Source: Thinopyrum elongatum (taxonomy: Eukaryota; Streptophyta; Magnoliopsida; Poales; Poaceae). From it: a stretch of 64,000 bases of DNA. Location: the NCBI GenBank assembly GCA_011799875.1, contig CM022297.1, positions 443,411,292-443,475,291 of the forward strand. Reading direction: 5' to 3'. The notes beneath the pieces were generated by a model. The model did not search any database. It was not told the origin of the DNA and saw only the letters and a list, made by a program, of their open reading frames with translations. A program made the translations under genes and the position numbers. Of this stretch, positions 12,064 to 21,382 are shown in pieces (position 1 is the first letter of the stretch; every line of letters begins with the position of its first letter).

Positions 12064-13445
12064 TGTGTAGTTGTCTTAGTTACAAGTCCACATTTGACTC
12101 GCATTTGGCCCTATAGTTTGTTTCATTTCCAGTTGCAAGCTTTCCCTCGACTCACAACTGAATATATGGTTTGTTTTTCATCCTACTTGCAAGCCCACTC
12201 TCGACTCGCAACTCGTATTGTAGTTTTGTGTAGTTGTCTCAGTTGCAAGTCCACCTTCGACTCGCAACTCGTGTCGTAGTTTTGCGTAGTCGTCCCATTT
12301 GTAAGTACACCCATGACTCACAACTAGGCTGATAGTTTGTTACATCCCAGTTGCAAGCGAGCCCTTTACTCGCAACTCGGCTCGTGTTTTGTTTTTCATC
12401 CCAGTTGCAGGTCCACCCTTGGCTCGCAACTAGGCCTGTAGTTTATTTCATCCTAGTTTCAAGTCGACCCTTGACATGTAACTGAGCTCGTAGTTTCGTT
12501 GTTTTCCTAATTGCAAGTCCACAATTGACTCACAACAGGGCACGTAGTCGTCCGAGTTGCAAGCCCACCCCTCGACATGCAACTAGAGCTTGTGTTTTGT
12601 TTTTTCATCCTGGTTGCAGATCTACCGTTGATTCACAACAGGGCCCATAGTTTTATTTCATCCCAATTGCAAGTTGACACTTCACTTGCGACTGGGCTCA
12701 TAGTTTCGTAGTTGTCCCGGTTGCAGGTCCAGCCTCGACATGCAAATGGGCTTGTAGTTGTCCCAATTGCAAGTCTACACTCGACTCAGAACTGGGCATG
12801 TGCTTTATTGTTCATCCCAGTTGCAAGTCGGCGCTCGACTTGCAAATGGTATCATGTTTTGTGTAGTTGTCCCAGTTGCAAATCCGCCCTTAACTCACAA
12901 TTGGGACCTTAGTTTGTTTCCTCCCAGTACCAAGTGCACCCTGAACTTGCAACTGGTCTTGTAATTTTCCTAGTTGCAAGTTCACCAACGACTCGCAACT
13001 GGACACATACCTTTTTTTATTGTCCCAATTGCAAGTCCACCCTCCGACTCGCAACTGGTACGTAGTTTGTTTTCATCCCAGTTGCAAGTCCATCCTCGGC
13101 TCGCAACTACTATCGTAGTTTTGTGTAGTTGTCTCACTTGCAAGTCCACGCTTGACTTGCAACTAAGCCCATATTTTTTTTCATTCTAATTGCAAGTCCA
13201 TCCTCGACTCACAATTAAGATTGTAGTTTGTTTTTTATCCTAGTTGCAAGTCCACCCTCGATTCGCAACTAGGCTCGCAGTTGCCTCAGTTGCAAGTCCA
13301 CCCTGGACTCGCAGAATGGCTCGTAGTTTCGTTGTTGTCCTAGTTGCAAGTCCGCCCACAACTCGCAACTTGGCCCGCAGTTCGTTGTTGTCCCAGTTGC
13401 AAGTCCATCCTCCGACTCGCAACTGCCCATAGTTTTTTTTTCACC

Positions 13446-13660
13446 TTAGTTTGCAAGTCCGAATGAGAGCTTTTGGTGCAGCGGTAAAGCTGTTTCCTTG
13501 TGATTATGAGGTCATGGGTTTCAGTCTTGTAAGGAGCCTCTTGCAGAAATGTAGGGAAAGACTATGTACTATAGACTATAAGTGGTCGGGTCCTTCCCCG
13601 GACCCTACGCAAGCGGGAGCTACGTGCACCGTGCTGCCCTTTTATTTAGTTTACGAGTCC
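13446..13660 (+). mobile_element. Au-type SINE with target-site duplication
   Basis: The body is 13461-13645 (185 bp), starting GAATGAGAGCTTTTGGTGCAG and ending GCTGCCCTTTTATTT. It matches the Au SINE known from Aegilops and wheat: pol III A box TGGTGCAGCGG at 13474-13484, B box GGGTTTCAGTC at 13516-13526, the CCTCTTGCAGAAATG block, and TTCCCCGGACCCTACGC. Flanks TTAGTTTGCAAGTCC (13446-13460) and TTAGTTTACGAGTCC (13646-13660) form a 15-bp target duplication with two mismatches. The target is the arm of one minisatellite unit, whose second half resumes at 13661. Confidence 0.92.
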
Positions 13661-14167
13661 ATCCTCAGATTGCAAACTGGTATCGTAGTTTTGTGTAGTT
13701 TTCCTAGGTGCAAGTCCGCGCTCGACTCGCAATTAAGCCCATCATTTTTTATCCCGGTTGCAAGTCCACCCTCGACTTGCATCTAAGATAGTAGTTTGTT
13801 TTTCGTCCCAGTTGCAAGTCCACCCTTGACTCGCAACTAAGCTGGCAGTTGTCCCAGTTGCAAGTCCACCATTGACTCGCAATTGGTCACGTAGTTTTGT
13901 GCAGTTGTCCCAGTCACAAGCCCACCCTTGACTCGCAACTTGGCCCCTAGTTTGTTGTTTTCCTAGTTGCAAGTCCATCATCGACTTGCATCTCAGACTG
14001 TAGTTAGTTTTTCATCCCAGTTGCAAGTCCATCCTCGACTCGCAACTAAGCTCGCAATTGTCCCAGTTGTTAGTCCACCCTTGACTCGCAATTGGTCTAG
14101 TAGGTTTGTGTAGTTGTCCCAGTTGCGAGTCCACCTCCGACTCGCAACTGGGACCGTAGTTTTTTTG

Positions 14168-15952
14168 TCTCCTTAGTTTGCAAGTCCACCCTCATCTCGC
14201 AAACTGGTATCATAGTTTTGTGTTGTTGTCCCAGTTGCAATCCCACGCTCGACTTGCAACTAAGCACATATTTTTTTATCCTAGTGGCAAGTTCACACTT
14301 GACTCGCAACTAAGACTGTAGTTTGTTTTTTATCCCGTTTGCAAGTCCACCCTCGACTCGCAACTAAGATCGCAGTTGTCCAAATTGCAAGTCCATCCTT
14401 GACTCGCAACGGGTCTCGTAGTTTTGTGTGGTTGTCCCAGTTGCAAGTCCATCATCGACTCGCAACTTGGCCCGTAGTTCATTTTCATCCCAGTTACAAG
14501 CCCACCCTCAACTCGCAAATGGACTCAAAGTTTCTTTTATTACCTCAGTTTGCAAGTCCACCCTCGACTCGCAACTAAGCTCGCAGTTGTCCAAATTGCA
14601 AGTCCACCCTTGACTCGTAACGGGTCTCGTAGTTTTGTGTGGTTGTCCTAGTTGCAAGTCCATCATCGACTCGCAACTTGGCCCGTATTTTGTTCTCATC
14701 CCAGTTGCAAGCCCACTCTCAACTAGCAAATGGGCTCGAAGTTTCTTTTGTCGCCTTAGTTTGCAAGTCCACCCTCATCTCGCAAACTGGTATCATAGTT
14801 TTGTGTTGTTGTCCCAGTTGCAATCCCACGCTCGACTTGCAACTAAGCACATATTTTTTTATCCTAGTGGCAAGTTCACGCTCGACTCGCAACTGAGACT
14901 GTAGTTTGTTTTTTATCCCGTTCGCAAGTCCACCCTCGACTCGCAACTAAGATCGCAGTTGTCCAAATTGCAAGTCCATCCTTGACTCGCAATGGGTCTC
15001 GTAGTTTTGTGTGGTTGTCCCAGTTGCAAGTCCATCATCGACTCGCAACTTGGCCCATAGTTTGTTTTCATCCCAGTTACAAGCACACCCTCAACTCGCA
15101 AATGGAATCGAAGTTTCTTTTATTGCTTCAGTTTGCAAGTCCACCCTCGACTCACAACTAAGCTTGAAGTTGTCAAAATTGCAAGTCCACCCTTGACTCG
15201 TAACGGGTCTCGTAGTTTTGTGTGGTTGTCCTAGTTGCAAGTCCATCATCGACTCGCAACTTGGCCCGTATTTTGTTCTCATCCCAGTTGCAAGCCCACT
15301 CTCAACTCGCAAATGGGCTCGAAGTTTCTTTTGTCGCCTTAGTTTGCAAGTCCACCCTCATCTCGCAAACTGGTATCATAGTTTTGTGTTGTTGTCCCAG
15401 TTGCAATCCCACGCTCGACTTGCAACTAAGCACATAGTTTTTTTATCCTAGTGGCAAGTTCATGCTCGACTCGCAACTGAGACTGTAGTTTGTTTTTGAT
15501 CCCGTTTGCAAGTCCACCCTCGACTCGCAACTAAGATCGCAGTTGTCCAAATTGCAAGTCCATCCTTGACTCGCAACGGGTCTCGTAGTTTTGTGTGGTT
15601 GTCCCAGTTGCAAGTCCATCACCGACTCGCAACTTGGCCCGTAGTTCGTTTTCATCCCAATTACAAGCCCACCCTCAACTCGCAAATGGACTCGAAGTTT
15701 CTTATATTGCCTTAGTTTGCAAGTCCACCCTCGACTCGCAACTAAGCTCGCATTTGTCCAAATTGCAAGTCCACCCTTGACTCGTAACGGGTCTCGTAGT
15801 TTTGTGTGGTTGTCCTAGTTGCAAGTCCATCATCGACTCGCAACTTGGCCCGTATTTTATTCTCATCCCAGTTGCAAGCCCACTCTCAACTCGCAAATGG
15901 GCTCGAAGTTTCTTTTGTCGCCTTAGTTTGCAAGTCCACCCTCATCAGCTTA
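14168..15952. repeat. 583-bp higher-order repeat, three full copies plus a start
   Basis: Copies begin at 14168, 14751, 15334 and 15918 at the word TCgCCTTAGTTTGCAAG, giving periods of 583, 583 and 584 bp. Each holds about nine basic minisatellite units in the same order. The fourth copy breaks off after about 35 bp near 15952, where CCACCCTCATC changes to unrelated sequence. Copies differ by only a few percent, so this block amplified recently compared with the rest of the array. Confidence 0.9.
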
Positions 15953-16160
15953 TAACTAGCACCGACCTTTTTTGTTTTCTGCTCCTAATTGCAAGCCCAC
16001 CCTCTACTTGCAATCTGACTTTTTGTACTTTTTTTGTAGTTACAAGCACACGCTCATTTTCAAGAGTAGGTCGTTTTTTATTCTTCGCACCGAGTTGCAA
16101 GTCCACCATCGACTTGCAATTGGGCTCCAAGTTTTTTTGTCGCAAATACAAATCACATCA

Positions 16161-16201
16161 ACTTGTAACTAGAACCCCCGCAAAAAAAAACTTGTAACTA
16201 G
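16161..16201 (+). mobile_element. Ultrashort LINE 3' tail insertion with target duplication
   Basis: AACCCCCGCAAAAAAAA (16173-16189) is flanked on both sides by ACTTGTAACTAG (16161-16172 and 16190-16201). The inserted word matches the 3' end of the full-length LINE at 38572-44703 (...ACCCCCGCAAAAAAA). This fits target-primed reverse transcription that stopped after copying only the tail. Confidence 0.75.
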
Positions 16202-17347
16202 GGTGAGCGACCAATATTTATCCGAGGTACAATTCCATCATCAATGCGCAAAATGTGAGCCCTGACCCTGACAGTTATTTGTCCACCTTTTCTTTCTTTT
16301 TTGCCCTTTTTAGTCGTTCAACTTTGTTTTTTTTTTACATTTTTGGGCCCAACCCATTTGTTTCAAATGTCCTAGTTGCAAGCCTATCTTCGACTCATTT
16401 TTGATATTTTTTGAAAGATATACAAACGAGCCGAAGGGTTCCAAGTTTTCATGTGTTATTTTTTCTGAAAAACCACCATTTATATGATTTAGAGTTCCCA
16501 ACCCATTGAGTTAGTTCCCCAACATTTCTCAAAATCGCATAGTTCTATACAATTTTTTAAAAACTATTCGCTTTTTCATAATTTGTTCGTGTTTTTAAAA
16601 ACTGTTCGCTTTTAAAAAAACTGATCAGGATTTCAAAATTTATTCTCATTTCCAAAAATTGTTCTGCTTTTCCATTTTTTGTGTTCTATAAAATATTCAG
16701 CATTTCAAAATTGTTCAAATGTTTCAAGAAACGATCAACAAAAAATAAATAAATCAAGAAACGCTTCAAATCTGACATTGTAGTAGTATTTCTTAACATT
16801 TTTACTTTCAGAAATATTTTAAAGATTATGATTTTATTCAAATGTACTTTTTTTTTGTCGGGCGCACAACACGCATGTTTGGTGTGTCCTTTTTATAGAA
16901 CAACACCTATGGTGTCCATTGTCTTTTTTTCTTTGATTTCCTACATGTGGTTGTAAGTTTTGGCTTTACAACCAAGAAACCATATTTCTTTCTGCACGTG
17001 TGCATTATTCATGGGATTTTTTTTGCAACTTTTTGTATGCCCAGATATAGCTCGTGTGACTTTTCTTTGTCTGTGTCCTTTTTTACTGCATTGGTCCAAG
17101 CAAATTGTGGATGGAACAGCCTAGAAGTTTAAAAGGCCTACGTCCAATACGCGGGGACAAAGGCTTTTGATTTGAGTAACACAGACACGACCATTTCAGA
17201 TTACAGGAAGACGTGAGTACGTGACAACTTCAGACAAACAACGAACTGGGTGGATCGGGAGCAACCAAGGGTGTCGTTGTTTGTGAACGGGGACCACATT
17301 ATAGGATGATGTCATGTTAGATGTGAGATGTGACATAGTCTGACCTC
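16202..17347. other. AT-rich right arm of the TIR element
   Basis: Low-complexity AT-rich DNA with T and A runs and no ORF I can support; it ends in the right terminal repeat at 17326-17347. Confidence 0.5.
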
Positions 17348-17356
17348 TATACTGGG

Positions 17357-17647
17357 TTGTTCACAGATAATAAAAGTGTTATGAAGAAATATGAGGAAGA
17401 TAAAAAGTCTGACTCAACCACATCACTTTATTGTCCAATAACCTTTAATATATGTATTAGTTATCTGAGACCAACTATGTCTAGGTTCTTATTCTGAAAC
17501 TACAACAATAGATATTTCTTAAACAAGTCTAAGAAATGTCCACTTAACAAGTTGAGAAACCATTCTAAATACCCCCAACGGTCAACAACAACAACGAAAA
17601 TAATTTGAAAATAATAATTCCTGCTCAGGTCTCTCATATAATTCCTA
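17357..17647. other. 3' flank of the bZIP gene
   Basis: AT-rich sequence between the transposon end and the bZIP stop codon; it should hold the 3' untranslated region. I see no clear polyadenylation signal. Confidence 0.5.
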
Positions 17648-20600
17648 CTACATCACCATGTTGACTATTTCATTTGAATCCAATGTAGTAGATTCCCGTT
17701 GCGGAGTAGGTGCCGATGTAGGAATACCTATGTGCGTCCTCTGCGGGTGATGATCCAAGCATGACATAGGTTGCATATGTAGCGAAGGTATTTGATCATG
17801 GATCTGGAACGCCGGAGCTGGCTCGGGGATGTAGTTGTTGTTCACATCAAAATTTGTTATTGTAGGAGGGAGGTAGCTAAGTGAGGTGTTCTGGGTTGGC
17901 AATGGATTATCACATATACCATCCAATGGTGAGCCATTGAAAGGAATCCTGAGAGATGATATGCTAGACATTGCTTGGGGGAAATTGTTGGTGCATGTAA
18001 CCCTCTTCATAGTTTCCTCGGCCATCTTTACCTACAATGCAACCATGTTAAATGTTAACACCTACACAAGTTAATATATTGTCCACAATGAAACCATGTT
18101 TTTTCTTTCTTTAGAGCTGAATGTAATCTATTGTGTCGTTGCATTGGTTGTCACCATTCACGAGTTGATTCGTCACTACACTTAATGCAAGAATCTCATG
18201 GAGAAGAAGGATAAACATTTGTGGCCATCAAGACTTGGTATCCATGCCTCTCCATTGGATGCATGGAATCACCCAAGTATTTGAACTTTTCAGGTCTACA
18301 TCACCATCTTCACGCCTATTTTCTCAGGTATATTAATTTTTGTTCATACTTCATCTCCACAGTTGCCTAGCTTGTTTGTGATGTTCTTGCAACTTTCTGG
18401 ATTGCTTGCATCACATACAATTGTCAATATAGAATTACACTAAAAGACCTTTCATTTCAACAATATCATTAAAATGATATATCCTTTATATAATTTGATT
18501 GTCGCCTATCTACCCCTCCATCCAGTCAACACTATTGATCCTTCAAATTTTCGCAACATTTAATTGGGGGTACTAAAACTCATTGCAGCTATGCGCATTG
18601 ACACATGTTTGCTAGTGGATAATTCAGAATTCAATATGTAACACACCAATGTAGAAGCAAGACATACCTTTGCTTCTAGGGTTTCAACATTTGCCTTTAG
18701 TACCCTATTGTCAATAGAGATATTGACGTATCTGTGACTTACATCAGCAAGATGTCTCATCAAAGAGTTATTTGCGACTCTTAATTGTGCGACCTGTATT
18801 GTTTTAGCCGCGGTCATCAGATTCCTTGCTCACATAGTATGCTATTTTGATTTTGAGAAGTAAAATATTGTTTAAAATGTCAGACCTGCTCCTCTAGTTC
18901 CTTCGCATGAGCTGCTTTTCTACTCCTTGAGCGTCTCGCCGAATCCCTGTTAGATTCTTTCCTGAAATCATAAAAGGAATGTGCTCAAAAGGCAGGACTT
19001 GAGGGCTAGGCGACAACAAAAATAGATGTACACACATGTTTGCCAAATATGATATAACTGGTATTGGTGTATTTGGCATATGATGTAATTCAATGTAACA
19101 TTTTCATTAACGTGCATGAGACATGCACACCCATTTCAATAAGAAGAGGGGTAAAACTGCATGAGATAAAAAAAATTGTAGTTTGTGATCACGACAAGCT
19201 CCACCAAAAATCCTAACCGTGCTAAATCAGGTTGCACATCATGTGGTACATATATCAGTTTGTAGCAACACTCGATCAAGGCGCCAACACCAACAAAATA
19301 AGATATATCTAGTGAGTCTTCTCACACAAATATCAATTCACCCGCCATATGCATGGCTGATTGCGTGGAAATGTTCCAAATTAATTTGTACCACTCTATG
19401 GATAATAATGCATAAAAACAACATAAATGTGTTCTCAAGTTCATGCCAAGGTGCATGAAAATTAATCAAAATTTCGGATATAATCTAAGGTATATGCCAA
19501 GTCCATCCAGTACAAAGCCACAAAGAAATTACCAAAGTTGATGTAGGGAAAACTAAAGATAAAAGAATGCAGATATCTCCACATAAGGAAAAAAACACTG
19601 GACACACAAGTTATAGTACAAAATGTAGGATTGAATGAAAGGACCATGAAATAAATATACATCATATTTTACCTCTTATTCGCTTTCTCTGCACTAATAT
19701 GCATAGTTCCAATTGTTTGTGCCTCCCCTTCCATATCACCATCTGTTGGTGATGGCTCCAATGAGGAAGAGCTAAGTTGATGCACACTGACATCTGCAGC
19801 ACCACATGACATTTGTGGCACGTGAATCTCATTACCTATATGCACACAAATAGTAAAGAGAAACAACTATATATGAAAACAAGTGATGCACAGTCAACTT
19901 AGCTTAGTATATAATATTATTCTATAATATTGTTTCAAAAGTAGTGAAGACGTAACTAGGCACAATTGAGTACCTCCGGTGTGGTTTTCTGAGCCTTGGA
20001 TGGAATCTGGATTTTGCGATGCTCCATTGTCATGGGAGCTTTGTGGGCAAATTCCCCGAGTGGTCTGTACATGGGTGGACATGCCAAAAGTGAAAGTTAA
20101 ACATGAAAGATGCACAGTTAATATTTTAGGGACACTATATTCATACGGAAACAAAGAATTTCTTGAGGGAAATATTTAAACAAAGTGAAACTTATACTTC
20201 TTCCCTCCGTATGTAAAATTCCACACATCTTAACCCTAACTCCAATATCTTTCTCCCTGTTATCGCCACAACCCTCCGATGCCTTTTCCAGCTAGTGAGA
20301 ACTGACAAAAATTTACCTCTTTTCAAAATTTAGTAAAAAAGATACCCATTCTGAAACTTTTATCAAGTATGACTCTTTTTGTGCAACGCTAGCTGTCCTT
20401 GTTAGGGATGACGCCAGAGCACCGATGGACACAAAATGGATAGGCTGGTTCACATATGAGGAAATTCGACTTATTTCCAGAAAAGGCAGTCTCACGCTTA
20501 GCAAATCTTGAAATATTGCATGCATATTAATTCGTTGATCAAATTCGACTTTTTTTTCTTGAAAATAATTAGTCAATTGATGTTTATGATTTAAAAATAG

Positions 20601-21107
20601 ATCTATCACAATTCAGAAATCGTTTCCTTCATTTGTAACTATCGAGCTGCTATGATGATTAAAATAAAGCGATTAGTACTTCGATTAGTAGCGTACCCTC
20701 AACATGGCGACGGCGGCGAGATGCGCGTCCAACTTCCGTCTCAGCATCGCGTTGTACGCCACGGGGTCCACCACCGGGCTCGCCGCAGGCGGCGTCGGGA
20801 TGACCTCCACCGCGTCGTACCGCCTCTTGCGGCTCGCGTCCGCCGTGGGATTAGGGTAAAGCGTCGAAGCTTCGGGGTTCGCCACTGGCGCGGTGGGGAC
20901 GTTGAGCAGCCATGGCTCGTCCACGGACTTTTGGAAGCACCATTCTGTCGCGCACTCGTTCGTCGCGCCACCGCCGACGACCTTGCCGGCGCCCACTCCT
21001 CCGATTCCTCCGGCGAGCACGTGTGCCTCCAGCGGCGGCGACGAGGTCCGGCAGTGGTTAGAGTTCGGCTCGGGCATCACCAAATCCAGTGGGAACACGC
21101 GCTCCAT
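17648..21107 (-). CDS. Group C bZIP transcription factor (Opaque2/OHP1/REB/BLZ1-like), six exons, intact
   Basis: Exons on the minus strand: 21107-20697, 20064-19974, 19835-19673, 18961-18886, 18793-18668, 18031-17648. All introns are GT-AG and the phases fit, giving 1251 bp and a 416-residue protein. The start ATG at 21107 lies in a good context (TGCC-ATG-G). Residues 112-134 contain VVDPVAYNAMLRRKLD, a conserved N-terminal motif of cereal group C bZIPs; an acidic stretch (DGDMEGEAQ) precedes the basic region. The bZIP domain is about 222-285 with the canonical N-x7-R-x9-L spacing (N226, R234, L244) and heptad L-L-L-V-I-L-L. The C-terminus carries SLHMQPMSCLDH and ends NEIVNMVM. Relatives bind ACGT and GCN4-like boxes in seed storage protein promoters, often as Opaque2 heterodimers; that role here is inferred from family only. 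The six-exon structure also matches the family. Whether it is expressed cannot be told. Confidence 0.9.
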
Positions 21108-21382
21108 GGCAGGTTTCCGAAATGGAACTGGGGCAAAGGTGATTGATTAGAACAAAATTGGGCGAGGAATGGTATGGCTGAAACTTTTTAACCCCGTGGG
21201 AACCGGCGAAGAGAGGACGGAGAGGCCCAGTCACGCGGGTAACACTGCACGGGTTTTAGCTATGGCTAACCCATGGGTTGAGGGTGCGATCCTCTCATGT
21301 TTATTTTATTTCAGTAGTACGTACTGTACTATACTACAAGGTTTTTCTGTCTTGAATACTCGAGGTAGATATGACATACAAA
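21108..21382 (-). promoter_or_regulatory. Short upstream region of the bZIP gene
   Basis: About 275 bp separate the start codon from the first base of repeat copy A. On the minus strand an AT-rich GGTTAAAAAGTTTC (near 21200-21187) is the only TATA-like candidate. The 5' untranslated region and core promoter must fit here unless regulatory sequence lies within the repeat. Confidence 0.4.

Larger units (their letters stand above)
12064..16115. repeat. Hairpin-forming minisatellite array, about 60 degenerate units
   Basis: Units of roughly 50-75 bp repeat the core GTTGCAAGTC-cayCCTC-GACTCGCAAC followed by a T/G-rich linker (TAGTTTTGTGTAGTTGTCCCA). The two arms of the core are inverted repeats, 9 to 10 of 10 bases, around a 7-base loop, so nearly every unit can form a hairpin in DNA or RNA. 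Divergence is highest at the edges (12064-12900, 15950-16115) and lowest in 14168-15917. Short ORFs on both strands here (reading QLQVHPRLATK or GWTCNLDN) are translations of the repeat and change frame between units, so I do not call genes. Confidence 0.92.
10891..17347. mobile_element. Probable Mutator-type TIR transposon carrying a minisatellite
   Basis: The ends are imperfect inverted repeats: left 10888-10910 (GAG-CAGA-TTTG-CTATTTCACATCT) against the complement of 17326-17347 (GAG-GT-CAGA-CTATGTCACATCT). The flanking words TATACTGAG (10882-10890) and TATACTGGG (17348-17356) agree at 8 of 9 bases and could be a 9-bp target duplication, the usual length for Mutator-like elements. No transposase is visible, so it would be non-autonomous. 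Copies of the terminal motif also occur at 11495-11540 and 11728-11765 in the same orientation as the left end, suggesting internal reduplication or nested family members. Almost all the interior is tandem repeat. Confidence 0.5.

Noticed and set aside
12064..16115. CRISPR-like appearance of regularly spaced palindromic repeats
   Set aside because: Plant DNA, units are degenerate and linkers are themselves repeated, with no unique spacers or cas genes.
12094..16200. Many 60-130 aa ORFs on both strands across the minisatellite
   Set aside because: They are translations of the repeat unit in whichever frame lacks a stop; frames change from unit to unit and both strands are equally open.
20190..20300. 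Possible Stowaway fragment in bZIP intron 1 (CTTCCCTCCGTATGTAAAATT)
   Set aside because: Only a short terminal-like word, no second end and no TA duplication.
20652..21146. 164-aa plus-strand ORF opposite bZIP exon 1
   Set aside because: Shadow of the minus-strand exon 1; the minus strand carries conserved bZIP motifs.
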